Source: CAXBDP01 sp963974465
GTDB taxonomy: Bacteria > Bacteroidota > Bacteroidia > Cytophagales > Cyclobacteriaceae
Direction: 5' to 3' (one strand)
Length of the DNA stretch: 64,000 nt
Assembly (NCBI GenBank): GCA_049340005.1
Contig: JBMPIY010000008.1
Shown here: positions 25,798 through 35,453 of the stretch, in pieces
Numbering within the stretch: the first letter of the stretch is position 1
How the letters are laid out: each line of letters starts with the position of its first letter
Made by a program: the position numbers and the translations under genes
Notes under the pieces: generated by a model
Seen by the model: only the letters and a program-made list of their open reading frames with translations
Database searches by the model: none
Told to the model about the DNA's origin: nothing

Positions 25798-27270
25798 ATG
25801 CCCTTCGAAAACTCAAAAATTGCCTACGAAGCACTCACCTATGAAGATGTGCTTTTGGCTCCAGGTTACTCAGAAATCCTTCCAAGAGAAACTGACACTT
25901 CCACCCGCCTTACGAGGAATATTACTCTAAACATTCCACTTATTTCATCTGCAATGGATACAGTTACTGAAACTGATCTGGCTATTGCGATGGCTTTGGA
26001 AGGTGGAATGGGCTTTATTCACAAAAATATGCCTAAAGAAATGCAGGCAGAGCAAGTTAGAAAGGTGAAGCGTTCACAGAGTGGTTTAATTATCGACCCA
26101 ATTACTCTCCCATTTGATGCGACAATAGGGGATGCGAATCGCATAATGAAAGAATTTAAAATTGGTGGTATTCCTGTGATTGACGACAACAATACACTTA
26201 TCGGGATTATCACAAATCGTGATTTACGCTTTCAAAAAAATATGAATCGCCCTATTAAAGAGGTGATGACTACTGAAAACTTGATTACAGCTAGCGTAGG
26301 AATTTCCTTACTTCAAGCTGAGGATATACTGCAAGAGTACAAAATTGAGAAATTGCCAATTGTAGATAAAAAAGGAAAGCTTACTGGCTTAATTACCTAC
26401 AAGGATATATTGAAAAGAAAAGATAAGCCAAATGCCTGCAAGGACGACTATGGCAGACTTAGAGTTGGTGCTGCAGTTGGCGTAACTCCTGACATACTTG
26501 AGCGAATTGAGGCTCTTAAAATAGCTGGTGTCGATGTAATTTCTATCGATACTGCTCATGGACATTCTAAAGGTGTGATTGAAGCTGCCAAAAAGGTAAA
26601 AGCGCGATTCCCTGAACTGGATTTAATTGTGGGTAATATAGCAACGGCTGAAGGAGCTAGAGCATTGGCAGATGCTGGTGCGGATGCTGTAAAAGTTGGA
26701 GTTGGTCCAGGTAGTATTTGTACAACAAGAATTATTGCTGGAGTGGGAGTACCACAGCTTTCAGCCGTAATGGAAGCAGCAAAGGGTTTGGAAGGTACAG
26801 ATGTTCCTTTAATAGCTGACGGTGGAGTTCGCTACTCAGGTGATTTGGTGAAAGGATTAGCGGGAGGAGCTGATAGTGTAATGATCGGTAGTTTGCTAGC
26901 AGGAACTGAAGAAGCTCCAGGCGAAGTAATTATTTATGAAGGTAGAAAGTTCAAGAGCTACCGTGGGATGGGCTCATTAGAAGCAATGGAAGATGGATCG
27001 AAAGATAGATACTTCCAAGATGCTGAAGATGATATCAAAAAATTGGTTCCTGAAGGAATCGTAGGCCGAGTTCCATTCAAAGGATCTGTGGCAGAAGTGT
27101 TATATCAATTAGTTGGTGGACTTAAAGCTGGTATGGGTTATTGTGGAGCAAAAGACATTGCTTCACTAAGAGATGCAAAGTTTGTAAAGATTACTTCAGC
27201 GGGAGTTAGAGAAAGCCATCCGCATGATGTGCATGTAACTAGAGAAGCACCAAACTATAGCCTTAGATAA
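25798..27270 (+). CDS. guaB: IMP dehydrogenase
   Basis: IMPDH oxidises IMP to XMP with NAD, the committed step to GMP. From ATG 25798 the protein has 490 residues, the usual length, and starts MPFENSKIAYEALTYEDVLL; a longer frame from 25750 would precede the promoter element. Two CBS domains lie at about 95-205. The catalytic loop GPGSICTTR has C308, and IADGGVRYSGD and SYRGMGSLEAM are present. It ends in a perfect palindromic terminator shared with secDF. Confidence 0.96.
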   Translation: MPFENSKIAYEALTYEDVLLAPGYSEILPRETDTSTRLTRNITLNIPLISSAMDTVTETDLAIAMALEGGMGFIHKNMPKEMQAEQVRKVKRSQSGLIIDPITLPFDATIGDANRIMKEFKIGGIPVIDDNNTLIGIITNRDLRFQKNMNRPIKEVMTTENLITASVGISLLQAEDILQEYKIEKLPIVDKKGKLTGLITYKDILKRKDKPNACKDDYGRLRVGAAVGVTPDILERIEALKIAGVDVISIDTAHGHSKGVIEAAKKVKARFPELDLIVGNIATAEGARALADAGADAVKVGVGPGSICTTRIIAGVGVPQLSAVMEAAKGLEGTDVPLIADGGVRYSGDLVKGLAGGADSVMIGSLLAGTEEAPGEVIIYEGRKFKSYRGMGSLEAMEDGSKDRYFQDAEDDIKKLVPEGIVGRVPFKGSVAEVLYQLVGGLKAGMGYCGAKDIASLRDAKFVKITSAGVRESHPHDVHVTREAPNYSLR

Positions 27271-27286
27271 TGTTCTAAAATTTGGT

Positions 27287-27328
27287 AAAAAAATAGGGAT
27301 TCGCTAGCTAGCGAATCCCTATTTTTTT
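27287..27328. terminator. Perfect palindromic bidirectional terminator (guaB/secDF)
   Basis: This is a 42-base perfect palindrome with GCTAGC at its centre, seven A residues on one side and seven T residues on the other. It sits between two convergent essential genes and can end transcription from both. Confidence 0.93.
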
Positions 27329-27343
27329 GATTATAAGTTATAA

Positions 27344-30300
27344 CTAAGCTTTAGAAGGGGCTGATGCAGCAGCTTCAGCAGCTTTTTTCTGAGCCTTTGC
27401 TAAAGATTTACTTGTTAGATCCACTACAAGTGGAGCAGCAATGTAAATTGATGAATAAGTACCTACTAGGATACCAATTAAGATTGAGAAAGAGAACCCT
27501 CTCAATACTTCGCCTCCAAATATTAATAGAATAACCATTACCAATAGTGTAGTCATAGATGTAATAATTGTACGGCTAATAGTATCATTAATTGCCTCAT
27601 TAAATACTTTTTCAAAATTCTTAGAAAGTGTGTTTTCGAGATTTTCCCTAATACGGTCAAATACGATTACTGTATCGTTGATTGAGTAACCAATTACAGT
27701 AAGCATTGCAGCAATAAATACCTGATCAACCTCAAAGGCAAATCCAAATGCTCTAGCAATAGCAAATGCAGAAAGTACAATAAGCACATCATGGAATAGT
27801 GCGATGATTGCACCTAAGCCAAACTGCCATTTTCTAAAACGGATGAAGATGTAAAGGAAAATAGCAATCAATGAAAGGATTATTGACTCAACTGAGCTTG
27901 CCTTAATATCATCTGCAATAGTCCCACTAACTTTTGATTTACTTGAGATTGTGAAAAATCCATCTGCAACTTTCGTGTCATCAGCATTGAATGAGAGGCC
28001 AGTGTGATTTTCTAAGCCAGTAATTAATGCAGATTCTACTTTTGCATCAGCTTCCTCGCTAGTTTCTGCGATTAAGTAACTGGTAGTAATCTTCAACACA
28101 TTATTTCCACCGTAGGTTTTCACTTCCGTTCCAGCGTCTTCGAATTGATCTCCAAGGGCAATTTTGGCTTCTGTGGCAGATTGAGGTGTTGGGAATGTCA
28201 CAACAAATGAGCGGCCACCTGTAAAGTCTACACCAAGGTTCAAACCTTGCTGAACGACAATTAAAATAATACCTATACCAATCACAACAGAAGAAGCAAT
28301 ATATGCTTTCCTTCTTTTCGACATGAAGTCAATATTAATTCCATTTAGCAAGTTTTTAGACCAAGCAAATGAAAAGTCAAGCTTAGTTGAGTCACCTTTG
28401 CGAGACATCCACTCGATTACTACTCTGGTAATAAATACTGCAGAGAAGAATGAACAAATAATACCGATGATAAGCGTAATAGCAAACCCTTTAACTGGCC
28501 CTTGACCCATTGTGTAAAGGATAATACCAGTTAATAATGTAGTAACGTTTGCATCTATGATTGAGCTATATGCTTTTTCATAACCCAATTTAATAGCGTT
28601 TAAAAGATTTACTCCTTTACCTAATTCCTCTCTAATCCTTTCAAATATCAGTACGTTGGCATCAATTGACATACCGATGATTAATACAATACCCGCAATA
28701 CCTGGTAGTGTAAGAGCGGCATTAAGTTGAGCCAAGATGCCTACGATAAAGAACATGTTGAAAACCAAGGCAAGGATAGCGACAGCACCACCTTTGGCAT
28801 AGTAAGCAAACATAAATAATACTACTAAAGCCAAACCAACTACAATGGAAATGATGCCTTGTGCTTGAGCTTCTTGTCCAAGTGTTGGGCCGATAATTCC
28901 ATACTCAACAATCTGGGTAGGAGCTGGTAGAGCACCTGCTTTCAATAAGTTTGCAAGGTCTCTAGCTTCAGTAATTTCGAAATTACCGGTAATTTCTGAG
29001 CTTCCTCCAGATATTTCACTTTGTACCGTTGGTGCAGTAAGCACATAGTTGTCAAGTACAATTGCTACTCTTTTACCAATATTTTCGCCAGTGATTCTTC
29101 TCCAGTTTTTAGCACCATTAGAGTTCATGGTCATGCTAATGGCTGGTCTTGATCTCTGATCGAACGACTGTCTTGCATCTGTAATCACATCCCCACCAAG
29201 TGCTGGTTCAGAATTACGCCCTTTTTTCAAGGCGATCAATTCCAATGTTTCAGTTCCATCAGTTCCTACAATTGGACTAATAGACCAAGCAAATGATAAA
29301 TTGTTATTTAGAAGAGCATTTACTTCATCTCTTTCTAAGATTCTGTTTATTCTTGCAGTATCTCTTACTTCGTAAGCTAATCCAAATTGAGATCTATTTA
29401 ATGACAACAATGGCGATACTTGGCTGCCCAATAAATCTTGATCTGTATCTTGAGCTAATTCTGCTTCTAGATCATCTAATTCAGTTGAATCACCAGCCAC
29501 TGAATCTTGCTCAAGGGCTAATTCATCTTCTAAATTAGTCTCAGATGTTGCGGGTGCTTTTGCTTTTTCTTCGGCAACTAAGAAATCGTTAACAGCTTGG
29601 ATTGATGCACCGTATTCTTGGATATCCCAAACCTCCCAAAATTCTAACTTAGCAACTCCTTGAAGCAATCTTTTTACTCTTTCAGGATTATCCACACCAG
29701 GCAATTCAATTTGGATACGTCCACTACCTTGTAGCTTTTGGATACTTGGCTGAGATGTACCGAAACGGTCGATCCTAGTTCTTAAGATATTGAATGAGCG
29801 ATCAATGGCATCTTCAACCTCTTTGTTTATCTCAGCAAGAATTTGATCGTCAGGAGTGTTAAAATCAAACCTCCCGCTATTCGCTGCAGTTGCGAATATA
29901 TTTGCTAATGATTGGTCAGGATTGTTTTCTTTGAATGCATCGTAAAAGTGGCTTGTATAGTTTCCACCTTGTTCACGCACTCTTACGTTTGCTTGAGCGA
30001 TTGCATTTTCAACCTCAGGCCCCGAATTTCTTCCTGCTAAACCACGAATAATATCGGATGGGTCGATTTCGAGGGTTACTTGCATACCGCCTTGCAAATC
30101 GAGACCAAGTCCAAGCTCAGTTTCTTTTACTTCTTGGAACGTATATGCAATTCCAAATAGGTTATAAACTGGTTCTCTCCATACGGAGTCCAAGTATTGC
30201 TGTTTTTTAGTAAAATCGATATTGCCTGCCTCGTCTGTTGCATATTCTGTAGCATTTTCTTGCACAGAGCTAGATACAAACGTGAAAGACAAATAGTATA

Positions 30301-30355
30301 AACACAGAAGTGTTGTAACTATCGAGATGAATATAACTCCACCTTTGTTACGCAT
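27344..30355 (-). CDS. secDF: Protein translocase subunit SecDF (fused)
   Basis: The 1003-residue protein fuses SecD and SecF, as is usual in Bacteroidota. It uses the proton gradient to help pull exported proteins across the inner membrane. SecD part: GLDLQGGMQVTLEI, the first periplasmic domain with a long acidic insertion (about residues 260-310), GVDNPERVKRLLQG and the TM block with GMSIDANVLIFERIREEL. SecF part: GVDFTGGRSFVV and YSINDTVIVFDRIRENL. The tail is Ala/Lys-rich. One octamer copy lies at 29870. Confidence 0.97.
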   Translation of the reverse strand: MRNKGGVIFISIVTTLLCLYYLSFTFVSSSVQENATEYATDEAGNIDFTKKQQYLDSVWREPVYNLFGIAYTFQEVKETELGLGLDLQGGMQVTLEIDPSDIIRGLAGRNSGPEVENAIAQANVRVREQGGNYTSHFYDAFKENNPDQSLANIFATAANSGRFDFNTPDDQILAEINKEVEDAIDRSFNILRTRIDRFGTSQPSIQKLQGSGRIQIELPGVDNPERVKRLLQGVAKLEFWEVWDIQEYGASIQAVNDFLVAEEKAKAPATSETNLEDELALEQDSVAGDSTELDDLEAELAQDTDQDLLGSQVSPLLSLNRSQFGLAYEVRDTARINRILERDEVNALLNNNLSFAWSISPIVGTDGTETLELIALKKGRNSEPALGGDVITDARQSFDQRSRPAISMTMNSNGAKNWRRITGENIGKRVAIVLDNYVLTAPTVQSEISGGSSEITGNFEITEARDLANLLKAGALPAPTQIVEYGIIGPTLGQEAQAQGIISIVVGLALVVLFMFAYYAKGGAVAILALVFNMFFIVGILAQLNAALTLPGIAGIVLIIGMSIDANVLIFERIREELGKGVNLLNAIKLGYEKAYSSIIDANVTTLLTGIILYTMGQGPVKGFAITLIIGIICSFFSAVFITRVVIEWMSRKGDSTKLDFSFAWSKNLLNGINIDFMSKRRKAYIASSVVIGIGIILIVVQQGLNLGVDFTGGRSFVVTFPTPQSATEAKIALGDQFEDAGTEVKTYGGNNVLKITTSYLIAETSEEADAKVESALITGLENHTGLSFNADDTKVADGFFTISSKSKVSGTIADDIKASSVESIILSLIAIFLYIFIRFRKWQFGLGAIIALFHDVLIVLSAFAIARAFGFAFEVDQVFIAAMLTVIGYSINDTVIVFDRIRENLENTLSKNFEKVFNEAINDTISRTIITSMTTLLVMVILLIFGGEVLRGFSFSILIGILVGTYSSIYIAAPLVVDLTSKSLAKAQKKAAEAAASAPSKA

Positions 30356-30423
30356 AGTTGTAATATTTAGAAATGGAAAAATGTGTTTTTAATGAAAATT
30401 TTGATCTAAGGAATTAGATCAAA

Positions 30424-30798
30424 TTAAGGGGCATTAGGCGAAATTATTCGTCTAAAGAGTACTTTTGAAAACCTAACTATAGGCTCTGGAGTGAGAACTT
30501 CAGTCCATACTATCTTCTTCTCCTGTAGTGGAGATTCCCATAATAAGGATACTTCTTGATTTTTGTTGAGTTGCTTTAATACGGGTACAGTTGCCTCGTA
30601 AGAGCTTACTTGAATTTCCTCATTGCCTTCACTATTCGAGTCATCATCAGTAGACTGTGTAGAATCTTGTAGATGAGAGTTAGCCGAGATTGCAATAATA
30701 GATGCTGGCTGAACCACAATAATGAATACCGCAGTAAATAAGGCTGCAAGCATTATTGCTGATTTTTTGAGCTGTTTTATTTTAGTGATGCTTCTCAT
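30424..30798 (-). CDS. Small membrane-anchored protein of unknown function
   Basis: The 124-residue protein has a basic start (MRSITKIKQLKKSA), one hydrophobic segment (residues 14-36), an acidic, Ser-rich linker (STDDDSNSEGNEE) and a C-terminal region VSLLWESPLQEKKIVWTEVL. I know no family. It is on the same strand as udk and rdgB upstream and secDF downstream. It could be a single-pass protein with its C-terminus outside. Confidence 0.55.
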   Translation of the reverse strand: MRSITKIKQLKKSAIMLAALFTAVFIIVVQPASIIAISANSHLQDSTQSTDDDSNSEGNEEIQVSSYEATVPVLKQLNKNQEVSLLWESPLQEKKIVWTEVLTPEPIVRFSKVLFRRIISPNAP

Positions 30799-30884
30799 TT
30801 TGGCCTACAAAACTATAAAGCTTTTGTCAATTCACAATAGCGGGAGGAAATTGTTTCTCGAATAGCCTGCTAAATATCAATCTT

Positions 30885-31511
30885 TTAATGATTTTTCAGC
30901 TTGTTATTTAGATAAACAACCAATACATCCATTGCATTTTTGAAATGGTTGTTGTTGGGAATCACCAAGTCAGCATCGCTTTTGAATGGCGCAATGTACT
31001 TTTCATAAGTAGGTGCAACATGTCGATCGTAGCGATATAGTACATCTTCAAGATCATAGCCACGTTCATCACGGTCACGGATAATCCTTCTCGAAAGTTT
31101 GATATATTCTTTGGCGTCGATGAAAATTTTTAGATCAAGCAAGCTGGCGACCTCAGGATAATAAAATACGAAAATACCTTCTACAACAATTATTGGGGCT
31201 GGTGAAAAGGTTAATACTTCGGGCTTTGCTTCAGGATTATTAAAAGCATATTCCAGCTTGCTTACAGTTCGTCCAGCGAGTAGTTCGCGGATATCATGTG
31301 CAAATTGTTCGTAATCTATTGAATTGGGCGTATCAAAATTCTTGATTCCCATATCGTCAATGGGCTGTAATTCGCGAGCACGGTAGTAGTTGTCTTGCGA
31401 TATAAGACAGATTTCCTTATTAGGAAACGACTTTATTAGGGTATTGAGGAATAAGGTTTTACCTGATGCACTGCCACCTGTAATGCCTATGATGTATGGT
31501 TTGGTCATCAT
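30885..31511 (-). CDS. udk: Uridine kinase
   Basis: Uridine kinase phosphorylates uridine and cytidine for pyrimidine salvage. The 208-residue protein has the P-loop GITGGSASGKT (residues 9-19), SQDNYYRA, NFDTPNSIDYE and IVVEGIFVFY, all in the family's order, then RIIRDRDERGYD, the lid. Its start shares one base with the stop of rdgB (TAATG), so the two are translationally coupled in a nucleotide-metabolism unit. Confidence 0.94.
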   Translation of the reverse strand: MMTKPYIIGITGGSASGKTLFLNTLIKSFPNKEICLISQDNYYRARELQPIDDMGIKNFDTPNSIDYEQFAHDIRELLAGRTVSKLEYAFNNPEAKPEVLTFSPAPIIVVEGIFVFYYPEVASLLDLKIFIDAKEYIKLSRRIIRDRDERGYDLEDVLYRYDRHVAPTYEKYIAPFKSDADLVIPNNNHFKNAMDVLVVYLNNKLKNH

Positions 31512-32101
31512 TAAGCTTGGTCTATTTCATTTTGTTTAAGGAATTCGACGAGCTTTTTCACTGCAATTGCTCGATGGCTTATTTTATTTTTTTCTTCGCG
31601 ACTCATCTCCGCAAAAGTACAATCATATCCATCAGGAACAAAAATAGGATCATAACCAAAGCCATCTTTCCCTCTCATTTCATCGATTATTTTGCCCTTT
31701 ACTATGCCAATAAACTGTTCTTCACCGTTTTTCCAAGTTAAGGTTATCACAGTTTTGAATTGAGCGGCTCGATTTTCATTGCCATTTAAATTGCGCAATA
31801 GCTTCTGCATATTAGCAATGTCGCTTCTTTCTCCTCCCGCATACCTTGCTGAATACACTCCGGGTTCTCCATCGATTGCTTCAACTTCTAATCCCGAATC
31901 ATCTGCGAAACTGGGCATTCCAAATTTCTTAAAACTAAAGCGAGCCTTTAATATAGAATTTCCCTCCAGTGTAGATTCAGTTTCCGGAATATCCTCTGTA
32001 TACTTAAGGTCATGCAAATTCAGAATTTCAAATTGATCGCCCAATAGCTGATTTACTTCTTTGGTTTTATTAAGGTTTTGGGTGGCGAAACAGATTTTCA
32101 T
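31511..32101 (-). CDS. rdgB: RdgB/HAM1 non-canonical purine NTP pyrophosphatase
   Basis: The enzyme hydrolyses dITP and XTP to monophosphates. The 196-residue protein shows FATQNLNKTKEV at the N-terminus, FADDSGLEVEAIDGEPGVYSARYAG in the centre and DGFGYDPIFVPDG near the C-terminus, all family hallmarks. It is cytosolic. The gene overlaps udk by one base and contains an octamer copy at 31833 within the ARYAGGE-coding stretch. Confidence 0.95.
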   Translation of the reverse strand: MKICFATQNLNKTKEVNQLLGDQFEILNLHDLKYTEDIPETESTLEGNSILKARFSFKKFGMPSFADDSGLEVEAIDGEPGVYSARYAGGERSDIANMQKLLRNLNGNENRAAQFKTVITLTWKNGEEQFIGIVKGKIIDEMRGKDGFGYDPIFVPDGYDCTFAEMSREEKNKISHRAIAVKKLVEFLKQNEIDQA

Positions 32102-32190
32102 AATACTGAATTGGAAAGTAATTAATGATGATTTTATCTAAAAAATGTTTCTATTCAACATTTTCAATGGAAATGGAGCGGGAGGGAAAA

Positions 32191-32220
32191 GAAAAAGGTG
32201 CCCAATTTGGACACCTTTTA
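32191..32220 (-). terminator. Terminator after the FKBP gene pair
   Basis: On the minus strand AAAAGGTG (32212-32219) pairs with CACCTTTT (32193-32200), extended by two inner pairs and followed by T residues. Confidence 0.8.
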
Positions 32221-32226
32221 AAATAT

Positions 32227-32757
32227 TTAGGGCCTAACAGAAATTAGGTGAACATCGAAAATTAGAATGCCTCTGTCTGGTATAATTCCACCAGGAGAAT
32301 AGGCACCGTAAGCTAATGGAGAAGGAACATAAAATGTAGCTCTACCATTTTCTTTCAAATATTGGAAACCAATATCCCAACCTTCGATTACTGCACCAGT
32401 CTGATATCTAAACTCATAAGGCGTATAGGCTCTATTTGGACTGTAAATTCCAGCATCCCTAGCTACTTGCTCATAACTCGTGTCGAAAACTTGACCATTA
32501 AGTAGTTTTCCAGTATAATTCACTCTGAGGATATTTCCAGCTGTAGGAATACCCCCTGCGCCAGGTTCATGCACTACATAAAACAAACCCTTGTTGTGAT
32601 ATTGCGCAGAAATATCATTGGCGGCGAAATACTCCTGTAGTACTTGAGTGTCTTCTTTCAATTGTTCTTCTGGATCATACAAGTCGTTATCCCTAAAGCA
32701 AGAAGATTGAAGTAAGACCATTGCAAAAATGGCTGTAAGAGCAAAAATTTTGTTCAT
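32227..32757 (-). CDS. FKBP-type peptidyl-prolyl isomerase lipoprotein (GldI-like)
   Basis: The 176-residue protein has a lipoprotein signal peptide ending LLQSSC (residue 20) and one FKBP domain: LRVNYTGKLLNGQVFDTSYE, TGAVIEGWDIGFQYLKENG, FYVPSPLAYG and ILIFDVHLISV. It is probably anchored outside the inner membrane and assists folding of exported proteins. In gliding Bacteroidota a similar lipoprotein, GldI, is needed for motility, but I cannot tell it from a general foldase. It lies 5 bases after another FKBP gene. Confidence 0.88.
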   Translation of the reverse strand: MNKIFALTAIFAMVLLQSSCFRDNDLYDPEEQLKEDTQVLQEYFAANDISAQYHNKGLFYVVHEPGAGGIPTAGNILRVNYTGKLLNGQVFDTSYEQVARDAGIYSPNRAYTPYEFRYQTGAVIEGWDIGFQYLKENGRATFYVPSPLAYGAYSPGGIIPDRGILIFDVHLISVRP

Positions 32758-32762
32758 TTAGA

Positions 32763-33701
32763 TTATTCTTTGGTTATATCAACCATCTCAACGTCAAACA
32801 TCAAAATAGAGTTTTCTGTAATTTCTGCGCTGCGTGCTTGCGGACCATATGCTAATGGTGATGGAATATAAATTGTCCCTTTTGATCCTTTTGGGAACAT
32901 CATAAGGCCTTCGTCCCAACCACGAATTACCATGCCTTGACCTACAGTGAATTGAAGTGGTTCGTATTCTCTTTGTTCGGAATATTTGCCAGCTTCTTTC
33001 GCAACACTTTCTATACTTGTATCAAAAACTCTTCCGTCAAGTAATTTACCAACATAATGTACTTTCACTTGGTCACCTGCTTCTGGCAATGGTCCTGAGC
33101 CTGGCTCTGTTATTATATATCTTAAGCCGTTGTTTGCCACTTGTGCAGTTATATTATTATCTGCCAGATATTTGTCAATAATAGCAATGTCAGTTTCTGT
33201 TTGTGCGGCGGCCTTCTCTTCTGCTTCTCTTTGGCTTCTAGCCATAAATTCCTGTTGCAATGCTTGAATCCCTGCTTCATCTTCAACATTGGTAACTCCT
33301 AGTATTACAGTTAACATTTCGTCTGGAGAAACGCCTTGAGGAATGTTTTGTGGTCCATAAGCATCCAATGCCGAAAGTTTAATGTGAAGGCTATCACCCA
33401 CTCTTTTCCCTAATAGAAATGCTTCTTCTACTTTGTTGTTTGGAGCTAATGAATCACTAACTGGAAAAATTTGTGGAAATCCACTATCCAAAGAGCTAAA
33501 AAGCACTGAATCCTTGTCATTACAAAGCTCAAGGTTCATTACTAGGAATTCACCATTTTTAACTTCATCACCTGAACCTTTGGTAATGTAGGTGTAAGTT
33601 AATCCTGATTCTGTAGTTTGCTCAGTTTGTGTATCACATGCTGAAATGATGGCTGTAAATGCAAATATTGTTGCGATCCAGCCGGCTGATTTTAAAATCA
33701 T
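32763..33701 (-). CDS. FKBP-type isomerase lipoprotein with a degenerate second domain
   Basis: The 312-residue protein has a lipobox IISAC (residue 22). It has two FKBP-like units: residues 35-135 (KNGEFLVMNLELCNDKDSVLF, ALDAYGPQNIP) with missing active-site residues, and residues 190-311 (VKVHYVGKLLDGRVFDTSIE, GMVIRGWDEGLMMFPKGS, YIPSPLAYGPQ), complete. A charged helix joins them. The arrangement suggests one chaperone-like and one catalytic domain. It lies between the DHH gene and a second FKBP gene, all on one strand. Confidence 0.87.
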   Translation of the reverse strand: MILKSAGWIATIFAFTAIISACDTQTEQTTESGLTYTYITKGSGDEVKNGEFLVMNLELCNDKDSVLFSSLDSGFPQIFPVSDSLAPNNKVEEAFLLGKRVGDSLHIKLSALDAYGPQNIPQGVSPDEMLTVILGVTNVEDEAGIQALQQEFMARSQREAEEKAAAQTETDIAIIDKYLADNNITAQVANNGLRYIITEPGSGPLPEAGDQVKVHYVGKLLDGRVFDTSIESVAKEAGKYSEQREYEPLQFTVGQGMVIRGWDEGLMMFPKGSKGTIYIPSPLAYGPQARSAEITENSILMFDVEMVDITKE

Positions 33702-33712
33702 TATTGGTTTAT

Positions 33713-34726
33713 TTAATTGTTAATAAGTTGTTCTTTTACTTCGATAAGAGCATTTCTAAATTTGCTAACCGTATCTTCCAAGCTAGTAGTCGATTGACCC
33801 CCCGCAGCGTTTTTATGGCCTCCACCTTCAAAATAGGTTCTAGCAAAATCATTCACAGAAAAATCACCTACTGATCGGAAGGACATTTTTACAGCAACTG
33901 CTCTATCGATAATTACTGCTGCAAATACGATTCCGTTAATAGAAAGAGCATAATTTACTATGCCTTCTGTATCACCAGTCTTGGATGAAAATTTCTTCAA
34001 ATCTTCTTGGCTAATAACAAAATAGGCAGTTCTCAATTCTGGTAATACAATTAACTTTTGTGAAAGTGCATATCCTAGAAATTGAAGTCGCTCTACTGAA
34101 TTGTTATCGTAAATTAATTTGGATACCTTGGAGACATCCACACCCATATCTATTAGTTCTGCTGTGATCAAGTGCACCTTTTTGGTTGTATTTGGATGCT
34201 TAAATGATCCAGTATCAGTCATGATACCAGCGTAAATAGCCTCTCCGATTGCAGCATCGATTAATTCAGGATCTCCAAAATGGTGAATCAAATCAAAGAT
34301 CAATTCCGCGGTAGAAGCAGCGCTAGTGTCGTGTAATACGTAATCGGCAAAATCTTCTGGTTCAGGATGATGGTCGATATGGAGTTTTTTCCCTCCCGCA
34401 TTTCTTACAAGGTCGCCCATTTCATTGATTCGCTTGAGCACCGGAAAATCCAAACACACAATCAGTTCTGCTTCTTCTATTAGTTTGGCAGACACTTCTT
34501 GATTTCCTTCTTCAAATATAATTACCTCATCATTTCCCGACATCCAATTCAAAAAATTGGGGTAATCAGTAGGAGTGATAACAGTAACTTGGTGATTCTT
34601 CTTCTTTAAATAGCCTGCCAATCCCAACGATGAGCCTAATGCATCTGCATCCGGCTTATGGTGTGTTGTGATCACCACTTTTCGTGGGTTTTGGAGGAAT
34701 TCTGTTAAACCCTGTAGTTTTTGCAT
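33713..34726 (-). CDS. DHH family phosphoesterase (NrnA-like)
   Basis: The 337-residue protein has a DHH domain (TTHHKPDADALGS; LHIDHHPEPEDFADYV; GIMTDTGSF) and a DHHA1 domain ending EGGGHKNAAGGQ. NrnA-type enzymes degrade nanoRNA and dephosphorylate pAp. It leads a minus-strand operon with two lipoprotein isomerases and is divergent from ndk. The ndk / DHH / FKBP order is one I recall from other Bacteroidota. Confidence 0.9.
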   Translation of the reverse strand: MQKLQGLTEFLQNPRKVVITTHHKPDADALGSSLGLAGYLKKKNHQVTVITPTDYPNFLNWMSGNDEVIIFEEGNQEVSAKLIEEAELIVCLDFPVLKRINEMGDLVRNAGGKKLHIDHHPEPEDFADYVLHDTSAASTAELIFDLIHHFGDPELIDAAIGEAIYAGIMTDTGSFKHPNTTKKVHLITAELIDMGVDVSKVSKLIYDNNSVERLQFLGYALSQKLIVLPELRTAYFVISQEDLKKFSSKTGDTEGIVNYALSINGIVFAAVIIDRAVAVKMSFRSVGDFSVNDFARTYFEGGGHKNAAGGQSTTSLEDTVSKFRNALIEVKEQLINN

Positions 34727-34873
34727 GCTTTAGTTCAAACCGGAATTTACCCCGCTTGTTGTTAGACAAGATGCAAAACTGAGAAGAAAATTTGACAATC
34801 AAAAAAAATGGCATTTCGACGCCATAAAATTGAGCAAATTTTGAAATGCTTAGGGCAATAAGGTTTAATGTTC

Positions 34874-34881
34874 TAATTTTG
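34874..34881 (+). promoter_or_regulatory. -7 promoter element before ndk
   Basis: TAATTTTG fits TAnnTTTG and lies 27 bases before the start codon. No -33 TTTG is found at standard spacing. Confidence 0.45.
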
Positions 34882-34908
34882 CAGCCGAATTAACAAAACA
34901 TATTCAAA

Positions 34909-35328
34909 ATGTCAGGAAACAAGACTTTTACGATGTTGAAGCCGGATGCCACTAGCGCAAATAATACCGGTGCAATTATCAAAATGATGGAAGAAGCAGG
35001 CTTCAAGATTGTAGCCATGAAAAGAACTCGCATGACAGCAGAGGTGGCTGGACAATTTTATGCAGTGCATAGCGAAAGACCGTTCTACGCTGATTTGTGT
35101 GCGTATATGTCATCAGGCCCAATAGTCGCTATGATTTTAGAAAAGGACAATGCAGTTGCAGATTTCCGTGCTTTAATTGGTGCTACTGACCCTGCTAAAG
35201 CAGAAAAAGGTACTATCCGTAACTTATTCGCAAAGTCGATAGAAGCGAATGCCGTTCACGGTTCTGATTCGGACGAGAATGCTGAAATCGAAGGTAACTT
35301 CTTTTTCTCTGCTCTTGAGAGATTCTAG
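34909..35328 (+). CDS. ndk: Nucleoside-diphosphate kinase
   Basis: The enzyme moves the terminal phosphate between NTPs and NDPs. The 139-residue protein is of standard length, with TMLKPDA near the start, the phospho-histidine H117 in NAVHGSDS, and the active-site-closing EGNFFFS near the end. It is monocistronic, with its own terminator. Confidence 0.97.
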   Translation: MSGNKTFTMLKPDATSANNTGAIIKMMEEAGFKIVAMKRTRMTAEVAGQFYAVHSERPFYADLCAYMSSGPIVAMILEKDNAVADFRALIGATDPAKAEKGTIRNLFAKSIEANAVHGSDSDENAEIEGNFFFSALERF

Positions 35329-35352
35329 TCCATCGGATTTATTGGAATATAG

Positions 35353-35384
35353 AAAACGAAGGCTGATGCAGTCTTCGTTTTTTT
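35353..35384 (+). terminator. Terminator after ndk
   Basis: AAAACGAAG (35353-35361) pairs with CTTCGTTTT (35373-35381), followed by further T residues. Confidence 0.85.
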
Positions 35385-35412
35385 ATGCTCAGGATCGAGA
35401 ATTTTAAGACAT

Positions 35413-35445
35413 AAAAAAAACCCTTCTCAAAAATGAAAAGGGTTT
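35413..35445 (-). terminator. Terminator after tRNA-His
   Basis: On the minus strand AAACCCTT (35438-35445) pairs with AAGGGTTT (35418-35425) and runs into a T tract, 9 bases after the tRNA. Confidence 0.85.
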
Positions 35446-35453
35446 CTAAAATG

